From Methanobrevibacter ruminantium (lineage in GTDB: Archaea; Methanobacteriota; Methanobacteria; Methanobacteriales; Methanobacteriaceae): a DNA stretch of 64,000 nucleotides. Of the stretch, positions 1-9,942 are shown piece after piece (the first letter of the stretch is position 1; the number at the start of each line of letters is the position of its first letter). The position numbers and the translations under genes were made by a program. The stretch lies in the NCBI GenBank assembly GCA_004553595.1, contig SFKZ01000001.1, positions 310,001 to 374,000 of the forward strand, in the 5' to 3' direction. The notes below the pieces were generated by a model. That model was not told the origin of the DNA. It saw only the letters and a list, made by a program, of their open reading frames with translations, and did not search any database.

Positions 1-973
1 TGGGATAGCCATTAAGGACACAAGGAAAGATTGGATCATCCAAGGCCATTTCGGTTCCACTTGGCAAGATGGCCAATATGTTCGTACACGTGAAATGGAT
101 AAGGTCATTCCAGCGTTTGAAGACTTTATGGAACGTTTTCAAATAGATTACCTTGATTTCGGTATGATTCATTATGTTGATGAGGTAGAGGATTTTGAGA
201 ACATAATGAACGGTGAATTCATCAAGTATGTGAGACAGCAAAAGGAAGACGGTGTAATAAAACATATTGGAATAAGCACCCACAGCCCTACCGTTGCGCT
301 TTTAGCTACTGAAGTTGAGGATATAGAGCTCATCATGTTCAGCATAAATCCTGCATTTGACATGTTGGCATCCATTAATGACATAGCTGTTTACATTGAG
401 GATGATACCTATAAAAACAAGGAATTGGAGGGTCTTGCACCTGAAAGAGCGGAATTATATCAAGTTTGTAAGGAAAAGGACATTCCTCTTGTAGTTATGA
501 AAGGATATGCTGGAGGCAGATTGCTTAGAGATGAGGATTCTCCATTTGGTGTAGCGCTCACACCTATACAATGTATTGATTATTGTCTTAGCCGGCCTGC
601 AGTTGCATCAATAATGGCTGGTGCAAATGATGTCAAGGAAATGGAAGATGCAATTGCATATGAAACTGCAAGTCATAAGGGAAAGGATTATGCCTCAGTT
701 CTCGTGAATGCACCTAAAAACTCTTATGAAGGCCAATGCACTTATTGCGGCCACTGTGCACCATGCACTGAAAACATCAATATCGCAATGGTGAACAAGT
801 TCTATGACCTTGCAAGGCATCATGATGAAGTTCCACAATCCATCAAGGCTCATTATAATGATTTAGCCTACAATGCTTCTGATTGCATTGCCTGTGGAAA
901 CTGCGAAGAAAGATGCCCATTCAATGTGGGTATTGTTGAAATAATGGATAATGCTAAGGAATTGTTCCAATAA
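1..973 (+). CDS. Aldo/keto reductase with C-terminal 4Fe-4S domain, 5' truncated
   Basis: The reading frame is open from base 2, so the start lies outside the window. The visible part is the second half of an aldo/keto reductase (NADP-dependent oxidoreductase fold). It is followed by a ferredoxin-like tail with two cysteine clusters, CTYCGHCAPC near base 738 and CIACGNCEERC near base 886, which would bind iron-sulfur clusters. This AKR-ferredoxin arrangement is common in methanogens and clostridia, where the substrate is usually unknown. The frame ends cleanly at a TAA and is followed after about 65 bases by a separate gene. The family call is firm; the reaction is not known. Confidence 0.88.
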   Translation, partial: GIAIKDTRKDWIIQGHFGSTWQDGQYVRTREMDKVIPAFEDFMERFQIDYLDFGMIHYVDEVEDFENIMNGEFIKYVRQQKEDGVIKHIGISTHSPTVALLATEVEDIELIMFSINPAFDMLASINDIAVYIEDDTYKNKELEGLAPERAELYQVCKEKDIPLVVMKGYAGGRLLRDEDSPFGVALTPIQCIDYCLSRPAVASIMAGANDVKEMEDAIAYETASHKGKDYASVLVNAPKNSYEGQCTYCGHCAPCTENINIAMVNKFYDLARHHDEVPQSIKAHYNDLAYNASDCIACGNCEERCPFNVGIVEIMDNAKELFQ

Positions 974-1038
974 TGATTTGAATTAATTAAATAAAGTTTC
1001 TTATTTGTGAAATCTAAGAAATTAAGGGAGTTTTATGT

Positions 1039-1585
1039 ATGGCTGAGAAAAGATTCTTAAGAGATGACATTTTATTTTCACTATGTGGTCTCAATTGTAG
1101 CTTATGTCCTATGTTCATTCGTGGGGGATGTACAGGTTGTCGTGAAGGCAGTTCCTGTTACAAGATATGTGAATTTGCTCCCTGTAGCATCGAGCATGGA
1201 AACTTGGATTACTGTTTTGAATGTGAAGAGTACCCTTGTCGAAAGTATGATGGGGTTGATTTGCATGACTCTCTTATTTCTCATTTGAATCAGAAAAAGG
1301 ATATGGAGAAAGCAAAAAGGATAGGGATTGAAAACTATCATAAAGAGCAAATTGAAAAGAATGCAATTCTCAATAAGCTATTGAAAGAGTATGATATTGG
1401 CCATAGGGATGTGTTTTTTCTGCCTTGCAGTTAATTTGCTTGAAGTGGATGATTTAAATGCTGTATTAAATCAATCAGATGAATTGACTGAAGGTATGGA
1501 TTTATCCGATAAATCAGATTCAATGAAAGGTCTTTTAAATGATATTGCAGAAAAGAGAAATATCGTGCTTAAATTACGTAAATAA
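1039..1585 (+). pseudogene. DUF3795 cysteine-rich protein, frameshifted
   Basis: The first frame begins with ATG at 1039 (GGGAG ribosome binding site just before) and shows the cysteine pattern of DUF3795: CGLNCSLCP, CTGC, CFECEEYPC. It stops at 1434. The missing C-terminus continues in the next frame as CLAVNLLEVDDLNAVL and runs to 1585. The switch point is a run of six T at 1413-1418. Removing one T gives a continuous protein of about 181 residues reading DVFFCLAVNLL, which fits the family. This is either a real frameshift in a homopolymer or a sequencing error. The protein is presumably a small zinc- or iron-binding protein of unknown role. Confidence 0.75.
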
Positions 1586-1778
1586 TTTTTTCTATTTTTT
1601 TATTTTTCAATAGTTATTTTTTAATAACTATTTTTATTTATCTCTATTTTTAATTAAATTTAAATATTTTAGATTATATACTATTCATATTATAATAGTA
1701 TTAAAAATTTTTCGATTGAAAAGGAAATTTTTAATTTTTATAATTATCTTAATAATTAAAATATGAAAAGGTGTTATT

Positions 1779-2204
1779 TTGGATATAAATTTAAAAGAAA
1801 TAGCAGTTTATATTGTCCTTATCATTTTTGTTCTTATTGCTGCACAACACTTGAATGTGGTTGTATCCGGCAGTATGGAACCTGTTATGTATAGGGGAGA
1901 TATTGTAGTGCTTGAAAAAGCAAACTTACTCGGATTGCAGGAGTTCAATCCTGCTGAAGTTGAAGTTGGAGACATTGTAGTCTACAATGCAGCTTGGCAT
2001 GAGGGACCTGTTATTCACAGAGTGATTGAAAAAGGCCAAATAAATGGCACTACAGTCTTTAAGATAAAAGGGGATAATAATGATGTTGCCGATCCTTATT
2101 GGGTAACTGAAGGTCAAATTACCTCTAGGGTTTTAACTTTTAATGGTCAACCTGTAATTATTCCTAAAATAGGATACCTCTCCATATGGATAAGAGGACT
2201 TTAA
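1779..2204 (+). CDS. Archaeal signal peptidase I (S26B type)
   Basis: This 141-residue membrane protein removes signal peptides from exported proteins. An N-terminal hydrophobic segment (about residues 5-22) is followed by SGSMEPVMYRGD, which holds the catalytic serine, and later by VIHRV, which supplies the histidine that replaces lysine in archaeal and eukaryotic enzymes. GDNNDVADP provides the conserved aspartates. The start is TTG at 1779 with AAGGTG six bases before it; no ATG fits as well. It stands alone and would process substrates such as the adhesin-like proteins at the far end of the window. Confidence 0.88.
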   Translation: MDINLKEIAVYIVLIIFVLIAAQHLNVVVSGSMEPVMYRGDIVVLEKANLLGLQEFNPAEVEVGDIVVYNAAWHEGPVIHRVIEKGQINGTTVFKIKGDNNDVADPYWVTEGQITSRVLTFNGQPVIIPKIGYLSIWIRGL

Positions 2205-2414
2205 TATTTCATGATTAATTATATTGGGTATATGGCAATTTAAATAATAGTTTCATATCTTAAATCAATTTTAATTAATCGTTATTTTTATTATTTTAAT
2301 AATAATTTTTTATAGAAAATGGATTTAGTTTTTGTCTATCTTGAAAGTTATTTTATAAGGTTTTAATGGAATCCATTTTCAATTAATTGAAAACTTATAT
2401 TTATCGGTGTTTAT

Positions 2415-4136
2415 ATGTACTTTAAAATAAAATCTGAAGCTCAAGAAGCTTTAAAAAAAGCAGTTGATCAATTTGACTGTGATTTTGAAGATGAAATTAA
2501 ATTGGAGTTTCCACCTAATCCAGAGTTAGGTGATTTAGCCAGTACAGTTTCATTCCAATTGGCTAAACATTTAAGAAAGGCTCCAAATTTAATTGCTCCT
2601 GAAGTTATAGAAAAAATAGAACTTCCTGAAATATTTGCAAAAGTGGAAGCTACCGGCCCTTATGTTAACTTCTTCATCAATCACGATATCTTTGCAAAGC
2701 AATTGTTGGATTCTGTAGATGATGATTACGGTGCACTTCCAAAAGTTGATGAAAAGATCATTTTGGAACACACTTCAGCTAACCCTAATGGGCCATTGCA
2801 TATTGGCCACATCAGAAACTCTGTTTTAGGGGACTCACTCAGAAGACTTTTAACCACTGCAGGTAGAGAAGTGGATACCCAATACTATGTAAACGATATG
2901 GGAAGACAATTGGCTATGATTGTTTTCGGTATGGAAGAGCTTGGATTGAAACTTGAAGATCAGCCAGCTGAAAAAATCGACCACAAGGTTGGTGAATTAT
3001 ACTTTAAAGTCAATCAAATGCTCCAAGAGGATGAGTCCTTAGGTGAAGGCGTAGATGCAACAATCAGAAAATATGAAGGCGGTCCATCTGAACTTGACGA
3101 AAAGTTCGAATATGCTGTAAACAGCTGTCTTGATGGGGTAAAGGAAACCTTGAAGAGAATGAATGTAAAGCATGATGCATTCGTTTGGGAAGGTCAATTC
3201 GTAAGGACAGGCATCGTTGACAAGATCACCAATGAATTGTATGAAATAGGATATGCAAGAAAAGAGGATGTTTTGTACTTGGATTTAACTGAGTATGGTA
3301 TTGACAAGCATCTTGTCTTAAGAAGAGCTGATGGAACAAGTTTATATTCTACAAGAGACATTGCATACCACATTTACAAATGCAAGAAATGCGATAAGGT
3401 ATTGGATATCTTCGGTTCTGACCATAAGTTAGCTGCAAGGCAAGTGGAACTTGCTCTTGAAATACTCGAAGAGATTGAACCTAACAGTGACAAGATGGAA
3501 GTCATCTTCTATGAATTCATTACCTTGCCTGAAGGTTCCATGTCTACAAGAAGAGGAGTATTCATATCTGTTGATGAATTGATGGATGAAGCTGTAAAGA
3601 GAGCTAAGGAAGAAATTGTATCAAGAAGACCAGATCTCGATGAGGAAACCATTGATGAGATTGCTGAAGAGATTGGTATCGGTGCAATCAGATATTACAT
3701 TGCAAGATTATCCCCAGAGAAACACATCACTTTCAAATGGGATGAGGCTTTAAGCTTTGAAAGAGGTTGTGCTTCAATTCAATACGCTCATGCAAGAGCT
3801 TGCAAATTACTTAGAAAAGCTCAAGAAGAAAAAGGCATTGATTTAGCAAGTCTCCAAGCTGAAGAAAACTGGTCATTGGATGACAATGAGAAAGAATTGG
3901 TAAAATTGATTGCTAAATTCCCTAGCTTGATTGAAGATTCAGCTAGCATAAAAAGAGTTCATCCAATTGCTCAATACTGCCAAGATTTAGCTGGTGCATT
4001 TAACAGATTCTATAAATCAGAACAAGTTATCGGTTCTGATGTGGAAAGTGCAAGATTGATTTTAGTTGAAAAGGCTAGAATCACCTTAAGAAATGCATTG
4101 GATATCTTAGGAGTTAATGCTCCTGAGTTAATGTAG
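2415..4136 (+). CDS. argS: Arginyl-tRNA synthetase
   Basis: This 573-residue class I aminoacyl-tRNA synthetase charges tRNA-Arg. The HIGH motif appears as LHIGHIRNS near residue 127, and the KMSKS position is occupied by GSMSTRRG near residue 375, a usual variant in ArgS. The N-terminal additive domain and the C-terminal DALR-type helical domain are both present, so the gene is full length. The start is ATG at 2415 behind GGTG. A hairpin of the dispersed 3' element begins directly after the stop. Two tRNA-Arg genes lie elsewhere in the window (49.8 kb). Confidence 0.97.
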   Translation: MYFKIKSEAQEALKKAVDQFDCDFEDEIKLEFPPNPELGDLASTVSFQLAKHLRKAPNLIAPEVIEKIELPEIFAKVEATGPYVNFFINHDIFAKQLLDSVDDDYGALPKVDEKIILEHTSANPNGPLHIGHIRNSVLGDSLRRLLTTAGREVDTQYYVNDMGRQLAMIVFGMEELGLKLEDQPAEKIDHKVGELYFKVNQMLQEDESLGEGVDATIRKYEGGPSELDEKFEYAVNSCLDGVKETLKRMNVKHDAFVWEGQFVRTGIVDKITNELYEIGYARKEDVLYLDLTEYGIDKHLVLRRADGTSLYSTRDIAYHIYKCKKCDKVLDIFGSDHKLAARQVELALEILEEIEPNSDKMEVIFYEFITLPEGSMSTRRGVFISVDELMDEAVKRAKEEIVSRRPDLDEETIDEIAEEIGIGAIRYYIARLSPEKHITFKWDEALSFERGCASIQYAHARACKLLRKAQEEKGIDLASLQAEENWSLDDNEKELVKLIAKFPSLIEDSASIKRVHPIAQYCQDLAGAFNRFYKSEQVIGSDVESARLILVEKARITLRNALDILGVNAPELM

Positions 4137-4226
4137 CCAAACTTTTCCAAGTCTTCGACTCGCAAAAGTTTGATCAAAATTTTTTCCTATAGTTGGGAGT
4201 GATATGCTCTTCAACTACTTTTTTTA
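4137..4226 (+). terminator. Dispersed 3' hairpin element, copy A (after argS)
   Basis: The first hairpin starts three bases after the argS stop. AAACTTTT (4139-4146) pairs with AAAAGTTT (4164-4171) around an inner AGTC-TTC-GACT. It is followed by GATCAAAATTTTTTCC. A second hairpin, AGTTGGGAG (4191) against CTCTTCAACT, leads into a T run, as in an intrinsic terminator. The same layout recurs behind six other genes in the window. Confidence 0.6.
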
Positions 4227-4285
4227 TTAATTTTCAAAAATAGATTTAATTTATATTTTTTATATTTTTATGATGATGTTGGATT

Positions 4286-4942
4286 TTAAGCTATTTTTGC
4301 GAGTGGTGCATCATCTAAGGATTTTATCCAATTGATTACAGTTCTGGTTATTGGATATACAATGATTTCATAAATTATTTTAAATGCCCCTTGGCAGATT
4401 ATCATTGTAATTAAAACCTCATTAGGCATTAATCCTGCAAATGCAATTGTAATGAAGATTATTGCATCCAATCCTTCACCGAACAATGTGCTTATTGAAC
4501 ATCTTGCAAATAAGTAATCTGTGTATTTTTCCTTTAGTATTTTCATAAAATAAGCGTTTACGTAAGACCCTACAAGATATGATATTAAACTGGCAATCAA
4601 TATCCTTGGAGTGCTTCCCAAAATAATGCTGAATGCATTTGAAGTCGCAAGATCTGTTCCCGGTAAAAATATTGCTATCTGATATGCTATGGTAGCTATT
4701 AAATTTATTATAAAACCTAAATAAATGGTTCTTTTTGCAAGTGTAAATCCATAGATTTCAGTTAGCACATCTCCAACAATATATACAAGTGGGAATATGA
4801 CAACGCCGCATGGCAATATTATATCATATAATGAAAATGTTTTTGAAGCAAGAATATTTGAAATTATAAGGCATCCGCAAAATAATGCAGTGATTATTGG
4901 ATATAATTCCATTTGGCTTGGCTTATTTTTCAAAAAACTCAC
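4286..4942 (-). CDS. Queuosine/archaeosine precursor transporter (YhhQ/VUT family)
   Basis: This is a polytopic membrane protein of about 219 residues with six or so hydrophobic segments and the family signatures VYIVGDVLTEIYGF and CSISTLFGEGLDAIIF. The family imports 7-deazaguanine precursors; in archaea that would feed archaeosine modification of tRNA, which is inference here. I prefer the GTG at 4942, which has GGTGG four bases upstream. An in-frame ATG at 4954 overlaps that binding site and has no site of its own. The gene is monocistronic, next to a TPR gene on the same strand. Confidence 0.85.
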   Translation of the reverse strand: MSFLKNKPSQMELYPIITALFCGCLIISNILASKTFSLYDIILPCGVVIFPLVYIVGDVLTEIYGFTLAKRTIYLGFIINLIATIAYQIAIFLPGTDLATSNAFSIILGSTPRILIASLISYLVGSYVNAYFMKILKEKYTDYLFARCSISTLFGEGLDAIIFITIAFAGLMPNEVLITMIICQGAFKIIYEIIVYPITRTVINWIKSLDDAPLAKIA

Positions 4943-4989
4943 ATTACCACCCATATTTAAAATATAATTTTGCCAAAAATTTGATAATA

Positions 4990-5976
4990 TTATATCAATT
5001 TCTCTACTCTTTCTTTCGCTTCCACTACTTCAGAGTCAGTGTTGTCGAATTCAAGGAATTTTTCATAGTTTTTCAAAGCGCTTTCATATTTCTCCCTGTC
5101 CTCTTGGATTATTCCAATCTCATAATAGGAGTAGTGATAGTTTGGATTGATTCCAAGTGCAAGAGAGAATGCTTCAAGAGCTTCGTCATCTTCCTCTAAG
5201 GCATGCAATGCAACACCTTTGTTGTGGTATGCATTTTCCAATTCGAAAATTGTTTCGTATGGGTTGTCGCTGTATCTTTCAATGCATTTATCTAAGGTTT
5301 GAACAGCTTCCTTATGCTTTTGAAGCTTGATTAAACAGCTTCCTTTTAAAAATAGAATGTTTGAATTGTTTTTGTCAGATTTGAGAGCCTTATTATAGGT
5401 TTGTAAAGCGTCATCAAATCTTTGATGATTTTCAAGGACGTATCCTTTACTCATTAAATCGTAAATTCCACTTACTTCCACATCCATAACAATGTCATAA
5501 ACCTTGGAAGCCTCTTCGTAATTTTCCATAAGTTCGTAAGTGTTTCCTTTTGAAATTAATGCAGAAAGGTTATTCGGATCTAATTCCAATGCATTATTGA
5601 AACAGTCTAAAGCATCTTCAAATTGCTCGGTAATAGTCAAGACAGTTCCTTTTTGAATGAATTCCTGAGCAGTTGTAGGCTCAATATCCAACATTGCGTT
5701 CATGTCATCAATGACTCTTTGCTCATCGATTTCCATACTGTTTCCAGGCTTGATGATGTCTTCGTCACTTAATGCATGAGATTCGTTTTCAGCTATTTCC
5801 TCATTTTCAGCCATCAATGTTTGGAATTCTATAGAGTTCATTAATATGTTTGCCACTTCAGGATACTCTTCAATGATGATATCCATGTATCTTGCTGCCT
5901 CTTCCCTATTGTTTTCTTGGAGTGCAATTGTAATTTTGTTCACTAAGTGTTCTAATGCAGGGTCATTAAAGTCCAT
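4990..5976 (-). CDS. Tetratricopeptide repeat protein
   Basis: This is a soluble protein of 328 residues. From about residue 100 to the end it consists of TPR units of 34 residues, recognisable from repeated patterns such as ALDCFNNALELDPNN and ALEAFSLALGINPNYHYSYY. The N-terminal 100 residues are acidic and helical without repeats. ATG at 5976 has GGGTGG at a good distance. TPR proteins are scaffolds for protein-protein contacts. Nothing in the sequence names a partner, and no signal peptide or membrane segment is present. Confidence 0.88.
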   Translation of the reverse strand: MDFNDPALEHLVNKITIALQENNREEAARYMDIIIEEYPEVANILMNSIEFQTLMAENEEIAENESHALSDEDIIKPGNSMEIDEQRVIDDMNAMLDIEPTTAQEFIQKGTVLTITEQFEDALDCFNNALELDPNNLSALISKGNTYELMENYEEASKVYDIVMDVEVSGIYDLMSKGYVLENHQRFDDALQTYNKALKSDKNNSNILFLKGSCLIKLQKHKEAVQTLDKCIERYSDNPYETIFELENAYHNKGVALHALEEDDEALEAFSLALGINPNYHYSYYEIGIIQEDREKYESALKNYEKFLEFDNTDSEVVEAKERVEKLI

Positions 5977-6088
5977 GTTTCCACCCTTTTCCTAAATACT
6001 ATAATTAAATTGTTTTTTGAAAATTTTTTAAATGATTATGGAGTCGTCAAATTGTCTAATCAGATGTTTTATTCCTAAATCAGATTGA

Positions 6089-7006
6089 TTATTGGTTTTG
6101 CAATTCTTTCAAGAAGTAGTACAATACTCCTTTTTGTGCATGCATTCTGTTTTCAGCTTGGTCATACACTACAGAGTGAGGGCCGTCAATCACTTCAGCG
6201 CTTACCTCTTCTCCCCTGATTGCAGGCAAGCAGTGCATGAAGATCACATCATCATCTGCTAAATCGATAAGTTCCTGATTTACTTGATATTCCTTAAAGT
6301 CAGCTCTTCTTTTTTCAGCTTCAGCTTCATCTCCCATACTTACCCAAACGTCAGTATAGATAACATCTGCGCCGCTTACAGCAGCTTTCACATCACTTGT
6401 GATTGTGATTGTGGAATTGTTTGCTTTTGCATATTCTTCTGCTTTAGCTACAATTTCTGCATTTGGCTTGTATTCATCTGGACAAGCGACAGCCATGTCC
6501 ATTCCTAAGCATCCGCAAATCAATAAAAGTGAGTTGCATACATTGTTTCCATCACCTACATAAACGAATTTTCCATCAAATCCACCTTTGTGTTCCTTGA
6601 CAGTCAACATGTCTGCCAAAGCTTGACAAGGGTGTTCAAGATTGGTTAAACCGTTAATAATTGGAACATCTGCTTCATCCCTAAGTTCGATGACATCATC
6701 GTGTTCAATAGCTCTAATCATGATTGCATCAACGAATCTGGATAGTACTTTTGCAGTATCCTTGATAGGTTCTCCTCTTCCCAATTGGATATCGTTAGTG
6801 GAAAGGAACAATGCAGTTCCACCTAACTCATACATTCCAACTTCAAAGGAAACTCTTGTTCTAGTAGATGATTTTTGGAAAATCATTGCTAACTTTTGAT
6901 CTTTTAGAGGCTTTTCCTCCATTTTACCTTCTTTGAAGTCACTTGCAATATCTAAGATTCTAGTGACCTCATCTTCAATATCACTTACTGATAATAGACT
7001 TCTCAT
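6089..7006 (-). CDS. argF: Ornithine carbamoyltransferase
   Basis: This 305-residue enzyme joins carbamoyl phosphate and ornithine to give citrulline in arginine synthesis. The carbamoyl-phosphate motif STRTRVSFEVGMYELGG is at about residue 47. HPCQALAD lies near residue 125, and HCLPAIRGEEVS carries the active-site cysteine near residue 258. The length is normal. ATG at 7006 follows GGAGTC. It is not next to other arginine genes except argS at about 2.4 kb, which is probably coincidental. Confidence 0.96.
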   Translation of the reverse strand: MRSLLSVSDIEDEVTRILDIASDFKEGKMEEKPLKDQKLAMIFQKSSTRTRVSFEVGMYELGGTALFLSTNDIQLGRGEPIKDTAKVLSRFVDAIMIRAIEHDDVIELRDEADVPIINGLTNLEHPCQALADMLTVKEHKGGFDGKFVYVGDGNNVCNSLLLICGCLGMDMAVACPDEYKPNAEIVAKAEEYAKANNSTITITSDVKAAVSGADVIYTDVWVSMGDEAEAEKRRADFKEYQVNQELIDLADDDVIFMHCLPAIRGEEVSAEVIDGPHSVVYDQAENRMHAQKGVLYYFLKELQNQ

Positions 7007-7245
7007 TTAGACTCCTTCATAAAAATTATTTAAATCTTAAAAATTCACTAAAAAATTAATAGCACATTGGCTTTATGTTAATTTTCAGTATAATAAAATT
7101 AAATATTTATTTTTAATAATATTAAAACTTATCACTTTAAAGCGTATGCTTTTTATAAAATACTAAAAAAATAGCTGGAAATAAGGGTAAAAAATTAATG
7201 ATTACACTCATTAAAAATAGATTAAAGTATTTTCTGACAATCACA

Positions 7246-8229
7246 TTAAAAGTCAGAAAGTGTTCTTTGCTTCAAATCAGCTTCACGATGTGGTTTTATG
7301 TTTTCCTCTCTTGCTAATTTAACAAGTCGTCTTTGATATATCAAAGCTTTCTTGAACTGATTCTTGTCATTCAAATATGAAATGATTTCTTTAAGGCCTT
7401 GTATTTCTTCCTCAATGCTGTATTCTTTAGCAAATTCTGTCTTATCCTCTGTTTCTAGAATGTCCTCATCATCCTTCTCTATAGGGTTGATTATTTCTCC
7501 TAAAGTAACTACACTTTTCTCTTCAATCTCAGATATTTCATTTGAAATTTCTCCATATTCTTCCTCTTTTCTAATTTCAGGTAATGATTCATCAATTCTA
7601 TCTTCAGTTGAATCCAATTCGCCATCTTCTTTTTTAGGTTCAAGGAATTGTCTCAATTTAGATTTGATTGCATCGAGATTGAAATTGGAACTTGCTATTT
7701 GCTCTCTAGGATTTTCTAGAATGAGTTCAAGGTATTGATAGGATGTTTTAGAAACGTTTTCCACAAAGTTCTTTAACTCTTGAGGCACCTTGTTTTCAAT
7801 GAACTCATCATCATTCTTTATGCTTTCATAATTGTCCTTGACCATTTCATTCAAGACCAAAATGGTTTCCAGATTATCAATCAACAATCCACCAGCAAGA
7901 TAAGATTTTACGATGCCTTCATTTGCCAAGTTTTGGGTTTTGAGTTCAAGATAATTGTCAAGAGTATTGTAGATTTTCAAAAGCTCTATCTCTTGGCCTT
8001 CTTCTAAAAAATGAGTTAACTTGATTTTGTATTCATTTATCAATCCTACAAAATTATTGTTATTGTAATATTCAACAAGGAGATCTATTTTCAATAAAAT
8101 CAGGGTTTCAGCGATAGTGCTGTCTAAATATTCGTCACAAAGCTTCAATGCCTTTTGGTATTTTCCTTGTCTTTCTAATTTCTTTACCTTTTTCAAGGTT
8201 GCATTTATAGACTTTGCTGATTTAGACAT
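7246..8229 (-). CDS. Hypothetical helical (TPR-like) protein
   Basis: I do not recognise this 327-residue protein by family. Residues 8-35 (LERQGKYQKALKLCDEYL) and the C-terminus (KNQFKKALIYQRRLVKLAREE) look like single TPR-type helix pairs. Between them lies an acidic, low-complexity stretch rich in Glu and Ile (about residues 190-260). There is no signal peptide. The start is placed at ATG 8229, which has GGTGA five bases upstream; an in-frame GTG at 8238 lies inside that ribosome binding site. It may be a scaffold protein like the TPR gene at 5 kb. Confidence 0.75.
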   Translation of the reverse strand: MSKSAKSINATLKKVKKLERQGKYQKALKLCDEYLDSTIAETLILLKIDLLVEYYNNNNFVGLINEYKIKLTHFLEEGQEIELLKIYNTLDNYLELKTQNLANEGIVKSYLAGGLLIDNLETILVLNEMVKDNYESIKNDDEFIENKVPQELKNFVENVSKTSYQYLELILENPREQIASSNFNLDAIKSKLRQFLEPKKEDGELDSTEDRIDESLPEIRKEEEYGEISNEISEIEEKSVVTLGEIINPIEKDDEDILETEDKTEFAKEYSIEEEIQGLKEIISYLNDKNQFKKALIYQRRLVKLAREENIKPHREADLKQRTLSDF

Positions 8230-8351
8230 AAAAATCACCGAATTAATTGTTTTAAATATTTATAATCTAAAGTTATATCTAGTATTAGTTGTTAATTAGT
8301 TAATGAATAACTAATTAACCTTTAGCTATCAATCTAAAACAGATTAAAAGC

Positions 8352-9668
8352 TTATTCGTTTCTGATTGCTTCCATATGATCGATACGTTTTTGGATTAAA
8401 GCTGCAGTTCCAACGTCTCTTCTATGGTAAACATTTCCTTTAACTATATTACAAGCTTCTTCAGCTATTTTTTCAGCTTCAGCAATGGTTTCTCCTTGAG
8501 CAACAATTCCTAAAGCTCTTGAACCTGAAAGATGGATTCCATCTTCCTCTTGGCTTACAGCTGCATAGAAGACTTTTGCACCGAGCGCTTCAATAGCTTC
8601 CTCATCCACTTCAATGAGCTCTCCTGCATGAGGAGTGTCTGGATATCCGTCAGGTACTATGTATTTGCACACAGAAGCCAAGTCTTCAAATTCAACTTCG
8701 CTGAGATTTCCTGCAACGATGTCCTTACAGATGTCAAGCATTGAAGTTTTTAAAAGTGGAAGAACGTTCATTGCTTCAGGGTCACCGAATCTTGCGTTGT
8801 ATTCAATTAATTTAGGGCCTTCATTTGATAACATGAATTGACCGTAAAGAATTCCTTTGTAAGGAGTGGTTTCCTTAGCTATTGCCTTTAAGGTCTCTTT
8901 CATGATGTCAACAGCTTCATCATAATCCTCTTGAGTCATGAATGGCAACAATCCTCCAACATCAGAGTATGAACCCATTCCACCAGTGATCAATCCTTGG
9001 TCATTTTCAAAAGCATGAGGGTGGTCTTGAGCTGCAGGCATTGGAGCTAAGTTTTCTCCATCACAGAATGCTTGGATGGTGAACTCCTCTCCAACAACTT
9101 TCTCTTCAATGATCACTTGTGCAAATCCTCCCATTGCATTATCCATAACTTCCTTTGCATAAGCTTTTGCATCTTGATTATCTTTAAGGTGGTCACCTAC
9201 GATTTTTACACCTTTACCACCAGTCAATCCTACAGGTTTCACTACAACGTCCTTTTCATATTCATCAAGGAAAGCACTGATGTCTTCATAGTTATCAAAT
9301 ACCTTGTAGGTCAATGATCCTTTGATTTGGTATTTTTCAAAGAGGTTTCTCATAAATGATTTGTCAGTTTCAATTCTTGCAGATTCTTGTGCTGGTCCAA
9401 CACAAGGGACTCCAACCGCTTCAAGAGCATTTACAATTCCTTTTCCAAGAGGAGCTTCAGGTCCGATTACAGCCAATTCGATTCCATTTTCCTTTGCGAA
9501 TTTAGCCACTTCATCAACTTCTCCTTCATCTCCTTTCTTAAAAGTGGATATTTTACTGATTCCAGGATTGTTCTTGCTCATGTAAGCATATAATTCTACA
9601 TCATCTTTTATCAATGCATCACAGATTGCATGTTCTCTTGCACCGGTTCCAACAACTAATACTTTCAT
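8352..9668 (-). CDS. purD: Phosphoribosylamine-glycine ligase
   Basis: This 438-residue ATP-grasp enzyme catalyses step two of purine synthesis. Visible signatures are the N-terminal VVGTGAREHAI, IGPEAPLGKG, VVKPVGLTGGKGVKIVGD for nucleotide binding, and YNARFGDPEAMNVLP near residue 290. Domain order and length match the family. ATG at 9668 follows GGAGATT. It is divergent from ilvB, separated by about 270 AT-rich bases that must hold both promoters. Confidence 0.97.
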   Translation of the reverse strand: MKVLVVGTGAREHAICDALIKDDVELYAYMSKNNPGISKISTFKKGDEGEVDEVAKFAKENGIELAVIGPEAPLGKGIVNALEAVGVPCVGPAQESARIETDKSFMRNLFEKYQIKGSLTYKVFDNYEDISAFLDEYEKDVVVKPVGLTGGKGVKIVGDHLKDNQDAKAYAKEVMDNAMGGFAQVIIEEKVVGEEFTIQAFCDGENLAPMPAAQDHPHAFENDQGLITGGMGSYSDVGGLLPFMTQEDYDEAVDIMKETLKAIAKETTPYKGILYGQFMLSNEGPKLIEYNARFGDPEAMNVLPLLKTSMLDICKDIVAGNLSEVEFEDLASVCKYIVPDGYPDTPHAGELIEVDEEAIEALGAKVFYAAVSQEEDGIHLSGSRALGIVAQGETIAEAEKIAEEACNIVKGNVYHRRDVGTAALIQKRIDHMEAIRNE

Positions 9669-9942
9669 TTTTAATCTCCATTCAAGAGTTTTGAGTTTAA
9701 ATTTCAGATTAATTTTTCATGTCAATAAAAAAATTAAAATCCTTATTATTATGTTTTATGTTTTTATTAGTATATATTTTTTAAAAAACATATGTTAATA
9801 TTTATATCTATCTTAGGATATATATTATTATATTACAAATTATTGAATAAGATTTTTTGAAAATTTCTTGTTTTTTCAAAACAGGATTTCAAAAATTAAA
9901 ATCATGATTATTGAATTTATTAAATGAAAAGGATGGTTGAAA

